64,000 nt of DNA from an uncultured Ignavibacteria bacterium (GTDB lineage Bacteria; Bacteroidota; Ignavibacteria; Kapaibacteriales; UBA2268): the NCBI GenBank assembly GCA_903862655.1, contig CAIOZA010000050.1:1-64000 (forward strand), given 5' to 3'. A model generated the notes under the pieces. The model saw nothing but the letters and a program-made list of their open reading frames with translations, made no database searches and was not told the origin of the DNA. Positions 38,534 through 48,721 of the stretch are shown here, in pieces (position 1 is the stretch's first letter; the number at the start of each line of letters is the position of its first letter). The position numbers and the translations under genes are program-made.

Positions 38534-38557
38534 TTTTTAGAGATTTTTCTCTAAAAA
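38534..38557. other. Perfect hairpin in divergent intergenic region
   Basis: tttttagaga-tttt-tctctaaaaa; flanked by partial inverted repeats (aaaccgac/gtcggttt; agcgtcaatt/aattggcgtt). Confidence 0.55.
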
Positions 38558-38697
38558 CCGACCTTCATAAATTGGCGTTACGGGGAGTTTGGGGTAACTT
38601 TAATAGTACGAGGTGGCTTTTGGGTTGCATTGGGCAGCGTCGGTTTAAATAGGCTAAATTAAGATGCTATATTGTAATTATTTTTTAACAGTGTTAA

Positions 38698-39816
38698 ATG
38701 GACTATGATTTTGTAATAATCGGAGCCGGTGTTATTGGCTTAGCTTGCGCAGAAAAAATTTCTAAACTTGGACATTCTTGTTTGGTAATAGAAAGAAATC
38801 CGGGTTTTGGATGGGAAACAAGTTCAAGAAATTCAGAAGTTATTCATGCAGGAATATATTATCCTCAGAATTCCTTAAAAGCTAAATTATGTGTTTCGGG
38901 AAATAGGAGTATATATGAATGGTGCGTTAAGTATGATATTCCTCATAGAAGAATTGGAAAGTTTATTATTGCTGTTGACGAAAATGAAGAATTTGAAGTT
39001 GAGCAAATTTTTGAAAATGCAAAGCGAAATGGAGTTGACGGAATTCGGAAGGTCAGTCTATTTGATTTTGAAAAGGCAGAACCAAATATAAAAGCAAAAT
39101 CAGCAATATTTTCGAAGGACACAGGCATAATCGATTCGCATAAATTTATGGCATCATTAGAAGAATTAGCCAAAAAAAGCGGAACAGACTTCGCATATAA
39201 GCATAAAGTAGTAAATATTGAAAAAAGTAATCAAGGATACGAATTAGAGATAATTGACCCATTTGGAGAAAACTGTCGAATATCAGCCAATTATATAATT
39301 AACGCAGCAGGTTTGGATTGCGACACAATTTCAGAGCTGGCAGGTATTAATGTAGATAAAGCTTGCTACAGGCTTCAGTACTGTCGCGGGCATTATTTCA
39401 AGTTAAACTCAGCAAAACGAAATATGGTCAATCATCTGATTTATCCGGTTCCAAATAAGAGTTTATCCGGTTTAGGAATACATGTTACTATCGACATGGC
39501 TGGAGACCTTAAGCTTGGTCCCGACACAGAATTCCTAACCGAAAGAACACAGGACTACACAGTAAATGAGCATTTGAAGCAAAAATTTTACGATGCTGCT
39601 CAAAGATATATCCCAACCTTGGATCTAGAGGACATTCAACCTGATCAGGCAGGGATCAGACCCAAGTTGAAAGCTGAAAAGGGAGAATTCAGGGACTTTA
39701 TCATCAAAGAAGAAAGCGACAAAGGATTACCACGATTAATTAACCTCATTGGCATCGAATCGCCTGGACTGACCGCAAGTTTGGCAATAGCAGAAGAAGT
39801 CAGAACACTTATATAA
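38698..39816 (+). CDS. FAD-dependent oxidoreductase, L-2-hydroxyglutarate oxidase-like (LhgO)
   Basis: DFVIIGAGVIGLACAEKISKLGHSCLVIERNPGFGWETSSRNSEVIHAGIYYP. Confidence 0.88.
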   Translation: MDYDFVIIGAGVIGLACAEKISKLGHSCLVIERNPGFGWETSSRNSEVIHAGIYYPQNSLKAKLCVSGNRSIYEWCVKYDIPHRRIGKFIIAVDENEEFEVEQIFENAKRNGVDGIRKVSLFDFEKAEPNIKAKSAIFSKDTGIIDSHKFMASLEELAKKSGTDFAYKHKVVNIEKSNQGYELEIIDPFGENCRISANYIINAAGLDCDTISELAGINVDKACYRLQYCRGHYFKLNSAKRNMVNHLIYPVPNKSLSGLGIHVTIDMAGDLKLGPDTEFLTERTQDYTVNEHLKQKFYDAAQRYIPTLDLEDIQPDQAGIRPKLKAEKGEFRDFIIKEESDKGLPRLINLIGIESPGLTASLAIAEEVRTLI

Positions 39817-39890
39817 TAATTTAAATGGCATAAAAATTGTTATAATCTGATAAATTGATATAATTATGTTTTATATTATTTTGAGTTGCT

Positions 39891-40844
39891 ATGAATATTC
39901 TTGTAGTTGGCGGTTCCGGATATATAGGTGGTGCTATCACCGATTTATTACTAGAAACAAATCATAAGGTTCTGGTTTACGATTCACTGTTGTACGAAGA
40001 TAGCTATAGAAAAGTAGTTGACTTCATATATGGTGATATGAGAGATACAGCAAAGTTAAAAAAATATCTTGATTGGTCTGATGTTGTAATCTGGCTGGGT
40101 GCCTTAGTAGGTGATGGTGCTTGTGCACTAAATCCCGATGTAAGTGTTCAGATAAATCAAAATACAGTGAAATGGTTATCAGAAAATTATGATAAACGAA
40201 TTATATTTATGTCAACATGTTCTGTTTATGGTGCTCAGGACGGAGAGCTTAATGAAGACTCACCTCTAAATCCGCTATCTGTTTATGCTGTTACTAAAGC
40301 TAATGCTGAACGGCACTTGAAAGATAATAATGCGATAATTTTCCGACTAGGAACTATTTTCGGTGTTTCCGATTTATTCTCAAGAATTAGAATGGATCTT
40401 GTTGTCAACTTATTAACTCTAAAAGCTTTCATGGATAATAAACTTTCAGTATTTGGCGGAGATCAGTTCAGGCCATTACTGCATGTTAAAGATGTTGCCA
40501 GAGCCGTTGTTGCGAATGTTGATACTGATTTTACAGGAGTTTACAATTTACACAGACAGAATGTTAGAATCATTGATTTAGCATATCAAATAAGAAATCA
40601 TTTTCCTGATGTTGAAATGCAGGTTTCAGAGATGCAGTTCCAGGATACGAGAAATTACAGAGTAAGCAGTGATAAGGCTAAAAATATTCTTAAATGGAAA
40701 TCGATTTACTCTATTGATGATGGAATTGATGAAGTTAAGGAATTGCTTGAAAATCGCAGAATAAAAGATGTAATGAACCCCAGATATACTAATCAAACAT
40801 TTTTGAAGCAATTTGTTCCGGAATTAGAAAAAATAGTTTATTGA
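39891..40844 (+). CDS. NAD-dependent sugar epimerase/dehydratase (SDR)
   Basis: MNILVVGGSGYIGGAITDLLLE, FMSTCSVYGAQDG...NPLSVYAVTKANAE. Confidence 0.9.
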   Translation: MNILVVGGSGYIGGAITDLLLETNHKVLVYDSLLYEDSYRKVVDFIYGDMRDTAKLKKYLDWSDVVIWLGALVGDGACALNPDVSVQINQNTVKWLSENYDKRIIFMSTCSVYGAQDGELNEDSPLNPLSVYAVTKANAERHLKDNNAIIFRLGTIFGVSDLFSRIRMDLVVNLLTLKAFMDNKLSVFGGDQFRPLLHVKDVARAVVANVDTDFTGVYNLHRQNVRIIDLAYQIRNHFPDVEMQVSEMQFQDTRNYRVSSDKAKNILKWKSIYSIDDGIDEVKELLENRRIKDVMNPRYTNQTFLKQFVPELEKIVY

Positions 40845-40851
40845 GGTTATA

Positions 40852-41295
40852 ATGGAAGATAATATAATTTTACTAAATGGTGGATTAGCAGTTGACGACA
40901 GAGGTCAGGTCTCTTTTGTAAATGATTTTCATTTCGAAAATGTCAAAAGATTCTATATGGTCTCTAATCATAAGCAAGGATTTATCCGAGCCTGGCATGG
41001 TCACAAGAACGAATCTAAGTATGTAAGTGTTGTTAGTGGAAGTGCTTTAGTTGGTGCAGTTCAAATTGATAGTTGGGATAATCCATCAAAAGATATTAAG
41101 CCGGAAAAATACATACTATCTGAAAATAAACCACAGATTTTGTATATTCCAAAAGGCTATGCTAATGGATTTATGTCCCTGACTAAAGATACTAAGATAA
41201 TGTTTTATTCTACCTCAGCTTTAGAAGATAGTCTTAACGACGATTTTAGATTTGATTCGAGGCATTGGGATATCTGGAATATAATTGAAAGGTAA
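40852..41295 (+). CDS. dTDP-4-dehydrorhamnose 3,5-epimerase-like cupin
   Basis: QGFIRAWHGHKNESKYVSVVSGSALVGAVQI...LYIPKGYANGFMSL. Confidence 0.85.
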   Translation: MEDNIILLNGGLAVDDRGQVSFVNDFHFENVKRFYMVSNHKQGFIRAWHGHKNESKYVSVVSGSALVGAVQIDSWDNPSKDIKPEKYILSENKPQILYIPKGYANGFMSLTKDTKIMFYSTSALEDSLNDDFRFDSRHWDIWNIIER

Positions 41296-41297
41296 TA

Positions 41298-42218
41298 ATG
41301 AGCGAGAAAATATTAATAATGGGTGGTTCAGGTATGTTAGGTAGTATGGTTGCTTCACATCTTGTGAATTTGTTCGATTATATGACCTGTACAGTCCGTT
41401 CTGAGGATCTTATTGATAAATGCAGCAAAAAACTAGATAATTCAAATTGGATAAAGTTTGATGTTAACGATTACTTATCTTCAGTTGAAGACTATTCCTT
41501 TCTTAGTGATTATGACTGGATTGTGAATTGTATAGGTATTACAAAACCTTTCTGCAAGGATGACAATCCTGCACAAATACAAAATGCTATCAACGTTAAT
41601 TCATTATTCCCTAATTTACTTTCTAAGAATCTTTTGGATAGTAAAACAAAGATTATTCAAATCGCTACTGACTGCGTATATTCTGGTTTTAAGGGAGATT
41701 ATGCCGAAACTGACAAACACGATGCTTTGGATGTTTACGGTAAGACAAAAAGCTTAGGAGAAACAAAGTATCAGAATACTTATAATCTGCGCTGCTCAAT
41801 CATTGGACCTGAATTCGACAGAAATACATTTCTAATAGAGTGGTTCATGAATCAGCCAAAAGGTACTTCGGTAAATGGATTTGATAATCATGACTGGAAC
41901 GGAGTAACAACTCTGCAATTTGCAAAAATTGCAGGTGGAATTATTCAGAATCAATTATCACCCAGTAATCTCCAACATATTATTCCTTCAGGTAAAGTTA
42001 CCAAATATGATATGTTGAACGTGTTTGCTAAATATTATAATAGAGAAGACATCAAAATAAGTAAACAAAATGCTGCTGATAGAATCGACAGAACCTTAAC
42101 TACCAATGATCATGAAATGAATAAAAAATTATGGACTGCTGCCGGATATAGCGATACACCTACTTTTGAGAAAATGATAAAAGAACTTTCTGAATTTGAT
42201 TATAAATTTAAAAATTGA
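41298..42218 (+). CDS. SDR-family sugar reductase (RmlD-like)
   Basis: ILIMGGSGMLGSMVASHL, IQIATDCVYSGFKGDYAETDKHDALDVYGKTKSLGE. Confidence 0.87.
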   Translation: MSEKILIMGGSGMLGSMVASHLVNLFDYMTCTVRSEDLIDKCSKKLDNSNWIKFDVNDYLSSVEDYSFLSDYDWIVNCIGITKPFCKDDNPAQIQNAINVNSLFPNLLSKNLLDSKTKIIQIATDCVYSGFKGDYAETDKHDALDVYGKTKSLGETKYQNTYNLRCSIIGPEFDRNTFLIEWFMNQPKGTSVNGFDNHDWNGVTTLQFAKIAGGIIQNQLSPSNLQHIIPSGKVTKYDMLNVFAKYYNREDIKISKQNAADRIDRTLTTNDHEMNKKLWTAAGYSDTPTFEKMIKELSEFDYKFKN

Positions 42219-43306
42219 TTATGAAAATACTAACAATTTTAGGAACAAGACCTGAAATAATTCGACTAAGCAAAATTATTCCCAAAATAGATAATTTGGC
42301 TGAACAGATAATTGTTCATACCGGTCAGAACTATGATTACAATCTAAATGAGCTGTTCTTCAAACAATTGGGACTTAGAAAACCAGATTTCTTCCTAAAT
42401 GCCACTGGGACTTTTACTGAACAAATTGGTACAATATTAATCAAACTAGAACAAATAATAAAAAAAACTAAACCAGACAAATTTCTGGTTCTTGGCGATA
42501 CTAACAGCAGTATGGGAGCTATTGTTGCAAAGAGACTTTCTATACCTGTTTATCACATGGAGGCTGGGAATAGATGTTATGATGATCGAGTTCCGGAAGA
42601 AGTCAACAGAAGAATCATTGATCATTCAAGCGATATCTTAATGCCATATACGGAAAGAAGCAGAAAGAATTTGCTTAACGAAGGTTTAAAAGGGCAAAAG
42701 ATTTTTGTTACCGGTAATCCAATCTATGAAGTAATCGAGTCATATAGGGATGACATTGAAAAGAATAAAATTCTTTCAGAATTAAAACTAAAGGCTCAGG
42801 GCTATTTTTTGGTTACTCTGCATAGAGAGGAAAATGTAGACAATTTACAACGTTTAACAAGTATTATTAAAGGATTAGATCTAATCCAAAAAGAATACAA
42901 AAAACCTGTAATTATCAGTACTCATCCTCGCACTAAAAAAAGACTTAAAGAATTTAAAATGAAAATTATCAATAAAAATCTTAAATTTATGGAACCTTTT
43001 GGTTTCTTTGAATTTTTAAAGCTTGAGCTTAATGCTTTTTGTGTGTTGAGCGATAGCGGCACTGTTCAAGAAGAATGTTCGATTTATGGAATCCCCAATG
43101 TAACTATGAGAGACGTAACCGAAAGACCGGAAACAATTGAATGCGGATCGAACATATTGAGCGGAGCAGATTCTGAAACGATATTTAACTGTACAAAAAC
43201 CGTACTATCGTCACAATATAATTGGGTTCCGCCTCCGGAATATCTTGTCAATAATGTGAGTGATACTGTAATCAAGATTTTAATGGGATACCATCATAAA
43301 TATTAA
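42215..43306 (+). CDS. wecB: UDP-N-acetylglucosamine 2-epimerase (non-hydrolysing)
   Basis: ILTILGTRPEIIRLSKIIPK, HTGQNYDYNLNELFF, HREENVDN, LSDSGTVQEE. Confidence 0.92.
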   Translation: MIMKILTILGTRPEIIRLSKIIPKIDNLAEQIIVHTGQNYDYNLNELFFKQLGLRKPDFFLNATGTFTEQIGTILIKLEQIIKKTKPDKFLVLGDTNSSMGAIVAKRLSIPVYHMEAGNRCYDDRVPEEVNRRIIDHSSDILMPYTERSRKNLLNEGLKGQKIFVTGNPIYEVIESYRDDIEKNKILSELKLKAQGYFLVTLHREENVDNLQRLTSIIKGLDLIQKEYKKPVIISTHPRTKKRLKEFKMKIINKNLKFMEPFGFFEFLKLELNAFCVLSDSGTVQEECSIYGIPNVTMRDVTERPETIECGSNILSGADSETIFNCTKTVLSSQYNWVPPPEYLVNNVSDTVIKILMGYHHKY

Positions 43307-43339
43307 TATTTTTTTTCTATAATCGAATTAATATAAATA

Positions 43340-44902
43340 ATGAGCCAAAACGAAAATATAATAAATGATATTTTAATTGCATTCGAGCAAAAAAAATATA
43401 ATTATGCTATATTGCTTATAGAGAAGTACGAAAATGAATTCAGTACTTATGAAGGATACCCAAATCTTTTAAATTTAAAAGGATATGCTTTCTTGTTCCT
43501 AAATGACCATGAAAGTGCCTTTTATGCTTTCGAAAATTCTATCAAGATTTTTCCAGATTTTTCGCCAGCTTATATAGGCATTTCACAAATACATTTAATT
43601 AGAGGGGAAGAAGAACAAGCATTAATTTATTTTCAAAAAGCTCAATTTCTAAACACAAATATTTCTGAAACTGGCATTAAATTGAAACAGTTTGAGATAG
43701 GATTAATACAAAATTTAACAGAAAGTTTATATATTTCGAAACAAATAGCTTTAGTTGAAAGTTATTTAAACTTAAACCAAATAATAGAAGCCCAAAAAGT
43801 AGTTGAAGAAACACTATTTCATAATAAAATTAATATTCTTCTGCTTAATAATTTTTCCATAATCTTTGCAAAACATTATAAATTAACAGAAGCAACTAAT
43901 TATATCCAAAAAGTTTTACTAATTGAACCTACAAATGAGATAGCTATATCAAATTTGAAGATTATTAATAATCAAAATCTTACTCCACCTGTTGAGAAAA
44001 GAGAAAAAATTGATATTTACTTAGAGCTTAATACTTATTGTAATTATCTATGTATCTTTTGTGAGAATGATAAAATCATCGAAAAAAAGATGATTTCTTT
44101 ATCTGAGATAAAAGGATTAGATGAAATGGTAAAAATTGCTAAGATGGTTGATATTACTGGAGTAGGTGAAATTACATTGCATAAAGAATTTAAGGATATT
44201 CTGGAATATTTTACTGATAGATCAATCCCAGTTCGTTTTGTTACAAATGGTTATAATTTAACAGAGAGTATTGTAGATTTAATAGTAGAATCATCAGTGA
44301 ATGAGTTAGTTATATCCGTCAATTCTTTAGATAAAGAAAATTACAAATATCTTATGGGAAAAGATGGCTTAGAAAAAGTCTTAAAGAATATCGACTATTT
44401 AACAAAGCACTATAAAGGAGTTTTAGAATTCTCTTTTGTTATCAATAAAATTAATTTAGATGAAATTGGAAGTTTTATCGATTTTGGTGCTAAATACAAA
44501 AAGCATGTGGCTTTACTTGGACTTACTCCAACTTCAAATTATCCAGCAGAATTAGAATTAGATTATAATGAAGAAACATCGCAAAAATTAAAACATTTTA
44601 AAGAATATGCCAAAGAAAAAGGAATCAGCTTTTGGATGTTCAATTTTGAAAATCAAATAGATAGCACAGATAGAGGAAAGAATCTGACTGATGTAATAAA
44701 GAGTTGTGACTGGGTGTACAAAAAATTCTTTGTTAATGCGAACGGTGATGTATCTCCATGTTGTTGGAGTAAGAGAATTATGGGTAATATTTATAAAGAA
44801 TCTTTTAATGAAGTCTGGCTGGGAGAAAAGTACAATGAATTAAGATCTCTTGTGGCACGCGGTGACCCTAAATATTGTTTAAAATGCAGAAGAGCCGGAT
44901 AA
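43340..44902 (+). CDS. TPR-radical SAM/SPASM fusion protein
   Basis: N-terminal TPR units; CNYLCIFC (CxxxCxxC); C-terminal CDWVYKKFFVNANGDVSPCCWS...CLKCRR. Confidence 0.88.
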   Translation: MSQNENIINDILIAFEQKKYNYAILLIEKYENEFSTYEGYPNLLNLKGYAFLFLNDHESAFYAFENSIKIFPDFSPAYIGISQIHLIRGEEEQALIYFQKAQFLNTNISETGIKLKQFEIGLIQNLTESLYISKQIALVESYLNLNQIIEAQKVVEETLFHNKINILLLNNFSIIFAKHYKLTEATNYIQKVLLIEPTNEIAISNLKIINNQNLTPPVEKREKIDIYLELNTYCNYLCIFCENDKIIEKKMISLSEIKGLDEMVKIAKMVDITGVGEITLHKEFKDILEYFTDRSIPVRFVTNGYNLTESIVDLIVESSVNELVISVNSLDKENYKYLMGKDGLEKVLKNIDYLTKHYKGVLEFSFVINKINLDEIGSFIDFGAKYKKHVALLGLTPTSNYPAELELDYNEETSQKLKHFKEYAKEKGISFWMFNFENQIDSTDRGKNLTDVIKSCDWVYKKFFVNANGDVSPCCWSKRIMGNIYKESFNEVWLGEKYNELRSLVARGDPKYCLKCRRAG

Positions 44903-44989
44903 ATAAAAATTATAAATTTTAATTTACTAGTAGAATTATTGTGATACTTATCAGTAAAATGTTCATTTAAATTGATCTAAGGAATAAAC

Positions 44990-46240
44990 ATGAAAATGAT
45001 CTCAAAATCAAACCAAATAGGAAATTTTCGGATTCCTAAAGAAAATAATGAAGATAGAACAAGATCTGAATACATATCTTTTGGACGTCCAAACTTTAGT
45101 GAAGAAGAAATCGAAGCTGTAGTGAATACAATGAGTTCAGGTTGGGTAGGAATGGGTAGTGAAACGCTAAAATTTGAAGAGGAATTAGCCCAATTCATGA
45201 AAGCACCATTTGTATCAACTGTTAACTCTTGTACCTCTGCCCTATTTTTAGCACTAAAAGTTCTTGGAATAAGGAAAAATGATGAAGTCATTTGTCCTAG
45301 TTTAACATGGTGTAGTGATGTAAATTCGATTTTATATAATGATGCCAATCCGATTTTTTGTGATATAGATCCACAAACATTAAATGTTTCTACTAAAACA
45401 ATTCTAGAAAAAGTAACTAACAGAACTAAAGCTGTTATTGTTGTTCATTATGCTGGTTTAGCTGTAGATGTCAAAGAGTTGAGAAGTAATTTACCAGGAA
45501 GAATTAAAATTGTTGAAGATGCTGCTCATGCGCTTGGATCATTTTACGAAGACAATACACCTGTTGGCTCATCGAGCAATATGACATGTTTTTCATTTTA
45601 TGCGAATAAAAATCTTTCAACAGGCGAAGGTGGCGCAATAGCAACAAATGAAGAAACAAAAAATGAAATAATAAAGTCACTACGACAAAATTCAATGAAT
45701 GTTAATGCATGGAATAGATTTGTAAACCCTAAATCAATTTTATATTCTGAGATAATTACTTTAGGCTATAAAATGAACTATACAGATCTCCAAGCTTCTA
45801 TTGGCAGAGTACAGTTAAAAAGACAGATCGAATTTAGTGAAACGAGAACAATTATAGGAGATTATTATTATAATGAATTACAGAAATTACAACCACAAGT
45901 GAAGTTTCAAAAAAATGTTACTGACCATAAACATTCAAAACATCTTTTTGTAATAATACTTCCAAATGATAAACTTAATATCAGTAGAGATGAGTTTGTG
46001 TTGAAATTAAGAGAACAGAATATAGGAGCCAGTATACATTACTATCCGCTTCATTACATGCCACTGTATAGTCAATATGGAACAAATCTAATTCAAACAG
46101 AAAAAATTGCTTCGTCAATAATAACCTTGCCAATTAGTGCAAGCATGACAATTGAAGATGCAGAATATGTTGTAGAAAAATTTAAAAATATCTATTTGAA
46201 TCATTTAATAAACAAAATTACTAAAGGCAATCGAAAATGA
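44990..46240 (+). CDS. DegT/DnrJ/EryC1/StrS sugar aminotransferase
   Basis: FGRPNFSEEEIEAVVNTMSSGWVGMG, VEDAAHALGS, FSFYANKNLSTGEGGAI. Confidence 0.95.
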   Translation: MKMISKSNQIGNFRIPKENNEDRTRSEYISFGRPNFSEEEIEAVVNTMSSGWVGMGSETLKFEEELAQFMKAPFVSTVNSCTSALFLALKVLGIRKNDEVICPSLTWCSDVNSILYNDANPIFCDIDPQTLNVSTKTILEKVTNRTKAVIVVHYAGLAVDVKELRSNLPGRIKIVEDAAHALGSFYEDNTPVGSSSNMTCFSFYANKNLSTGEGGAIATNEETKNEIIKSLRQNSMNVNAWNRFVNPKSILYSEIITLGYKMNYTDLQASIGRVQLKRQIEFSETRTIIGDYYYNELQKLQPQVKFQKNVTDHKHSKHLFVIILPNDKLNISRDEFVLKLREQNIGASIHYYPLHYMPLYSQYGTNLIQTEKIASSIITLPISASMTIEDAEYVVEKFKNIYLNHLINKITKGNRK

Positions 46241-47226
46241 AATCAGTATCTGATTCTGAAAAGAAATATGGCTTTTACGATCGCTTAACTGAAAGCTTTC
46301 CATCACAACTCTTGGTGGATGTAGCAGAATTTTGCAATTTAGCTTGCATCCATTGTCCTCATAGCGAATTTAAGAAATCCGAACATTATAGTGGTGCCAA
46401 GCTTGATCCGGATTTAAATAAAAAATTAGTAAATGAAGTGAAATTGCATGGTAAGGGAACAAGTCAATATATCCGTTATACAAGCAATGGAGAGCCACTA
46501 ATCCATCCTGAGATTTATAATATGCTCAAATATGCTGTCGATAATTCGGGGACCAAGGTTACATTGACTACAAACGGAACATTTTTGAATGCAGAAAAGG
46601 CCGATAAGCTTCTTGATACCGGAATATCTGTCGTTGATATTAGTATAGACGCATTTACAAAAGACACTTATTCCAGAATAAGGATCAATGGTAATCTTGA
46701 CGTTACAGCATCAAATGTAATTCATCTAATAAATATGGTTAAAGTAAACAAGCTTAGAACCAAAATTGTTGTAAGTTTTGTAGAAATGCCAGAAAACATG
46801 CACGAAACTAATAAGTTTGAAGAATATTGGAAAGAACAAGGTGCTGATTATGTAGTAATTCGTCGGCAGCATTCATGTTCAGGTGCAAAAGAAGAGCTTG
46901 CTGACGATAGAAGAAATAATAATAAGAAAATTGATAGAAAACCATGTCTCTATCCATGGGAAAGAATTGTATTAGGACCAAAAGGATGGTTAAGTTTTTG
47001 TCCTTCTGATTGGGTTGAAGGATCACATATAATTGATTATAATAAAACCACAATAAAAGAAGTGTGGACGGGTGGGTTTTATAAATTATTAAGACAAGCA
47101 CACTTGAGTAATGATTTCACTAATCATAAATTTTGTGGGCAATGTCCTGATTGGGTTGCAACTCGATGGCCAAACGAAGGCAGAAGTTATGCTAATATGG
47201 TTGAAGAATTTGAGGAAAAAATATGA
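46237..47226 (+). CDS. Radical SAM/SPASM protein
   Basis: CNLACIHCPHSEF; GPKGWLSFCPSDW...FCGQCPDW. Confidence 0.9.
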   Translation: MKSVSDSEKKYGFYDRLTESFPSQLLVDVAEFCNLACIHCPHSEFKKSEHYSGAKLDPDLNKKLVNEVKLHGKGTSQYIRYTSNGEPLIHPEIYNMLKYAVDNSGTKVTLTTNGTFLNAEKADKLLDTGISVVDISIDAFTKDTYSRIRINGNLDVTASNVIHLINMVKVNKLRTKIVVSFVEMPENMHETNKFEEYWKEQGADYVVIRRQHSCSGAKEELADDRRNNNKKIDRKPCLYPWERIVLGPKGWLSFCPSDWVEGSHIIDYNKTTIKEVWTGGFYKLLRQAHLSNDFTNHKFCGQCPDWVATRWPNEGRSYANMVEEFEEKI

Positions 47227-47951
47227 ATATTAAGAAATACAAAGAAGAGAATGTATGGAATTCCATCACTGAAGATGTTAAAGATATTTATGGCTGGTCA
47301 CCTATTGAGCAGCTATATTCTTTAAATATGCTTGGTCTGTTAACGCAAGATCTTGAAGGTGATATTTTGGAAATCGGTTCCTGGGGAGGACGATCTGCGG
47401 TTGCTTTAGGATTATCGGCTAAAGAATCAGGTAAATCTCAAGTTCATTGTATTGATTATTTTCCTGATGCATCTGATTGGAGTGTTAATGAAGATGGCAC
47501 TTACTCATTTACAGTTGATCTTGAGAACCACATTTTACCTGGTCATAAACAACAAACAGTTTGGAAAGAACCCTTTGAGGAGTCTATAAAACCATTTTAT
47601 GATGAACATCCAAATCTACTCGAATATTTTAATGAAAATATAAATAAATGCGGACTTAGTGAGTTTATTAAACCTTTTCGAGGAAATATTCAAATGTTTT
47701 TAAATACAGTTTCTGAAGATTTTAAATGCAGATTAGCATTTATTGATGGAGAGCATAGTTATAATGCAGTGAAATCTGATATTGCTAACATTCAGAATCA
47801 TTTAGTACATAATGGTATAATTAGTTTTGATGATGCCTTTACTAGTTACGATGGAGTAGATACTGCGATAAATGAGATGATAATAGAATCAGGAAATTTT
47901 TATAATTTTAGAAAACTAACAAGAAAACTTTTTATTGCGTTTAAAAAATAG
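47223..47951 (+). CDS. Class I SAM-dependent methyltransferase
   Basis: GDILEIGSWGGRSAVALGLSAKESGKSQVHCIDYF, AFIDGEHSYNAVKSDI. Confidence 0.88.
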   Translation: MNIKKYKEENVWNSITEDVKDIYGWSPIEQLYSLNMLGLLTQDLEGDILEIGSWGGRSAVALGLSAKESGKSQVHCIDYFPDASDWSVNEDGTYSFTVDLENHILPGHKQQTVWKEPFEESIKPFYDEHPNLLEYFNENINKCGLSEFIKPFRGNIQMFLNTVSEDFKCRLAFIDGEHSYNAVKSDIANIQNHLVHNGIISFDDAFTSYDGVDTAINEMIIESGNFYNFRKLTRKLFIAFKK

Positions 47952-47962
47952 GATATTTATAA

Positions 47963-48721
47963 ATGACTGTCGGAATAATTCAATCAAGCTATATCCCCTG
48001 GAAAGGTTATTTCGATTTTATTGATGACGTCGATGTATTTGTAATGTATGATGATGTGCAGTACTCAAAAAACACATGGAGGAACAGGAATAAAATTAAA
48101 ACAGCTTTAGGTACAACATGGCTAACAGTTCCAGTTAAGTATAATTCATTATCAAAAATAATTTCAGAGACTGAGATTGATTATAATCAAGACTGGCAGT
48201 CTAAGCATCTTAGATTAATTAAAGAAAATTATTACAAATCGGATTTCTTCGAACAAATATATGATGAATTTTCAGAACTTATTTTAAATAAATATAATAA
48301 TATTTCCCAACTTAATGTTGCGTTAATAAAATGGATTATGAATAAACTGGGAATAAACACTCCGTTAGTTATGTCCGCTGAGTTAAATCCAATGGGTTCA
48401 AAGACTGAAAGAGTCATAGACATTCTAAAAAAACTCAAAGCCACAGAGTATCTTTCCGGACCATCTGCGGAAAATTATCTTGATTATAAAATGTTTGAAG
48501 AAGTAGGAATTGGACTAAATTACAAATCTTATATTTACAAAGAATACCCCCAGCAAAATTCTCCTTTCGAAGGTGAAGTAACCATATTGGATTTACTCCT
48601 TAATATTGGTTTAAACTCTAGAGAATTTTTTAAAAGTAAAATATCTAACAAAATTATAATTCCTCATTCCTATCAGGTCAAAATAATATCTGCTATGAGT
48701 GGATTAACAACTGGAGCATAA
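47963..48721 (+). CDS. WbqC family protein
   Basis: VGIIQSSYIPWKGYFDFIDDVDVFVMYDDVQYSKNTWRNRNKIKTALGTTWLTVPV. Confidence 0.93.
   Translation: MTVGIIQSSYIPWKGYFDFIDDVDVFVMYDDVQYSKNTWRNRNKIKTALGTTWLTVPVKYNSLSKIISETEIDYNQDWQSKHLRLIKENYYKSDFFEQIYDEFSELILNKYNNISQLNVALIKWIMNKLGINTPLVMSAELNPMGSKTERVIDILKKLKATEYLSGPSAENYLDYKMFEEVGIGLNYKSYIYKEYPQQNSPFEGEVTILDLLLNIGLNSREFFKSKISNKIIIPHSYQVKIISAMSGLTTGA

Noticed and set aside
38510-38585. Integron attC site
   Set aside because: Only partial agreement (GTTTAAC present, but GTTACGG does not fit GTTRRRY) and no integrase or cassette array; kept only as a low-interest structured element.
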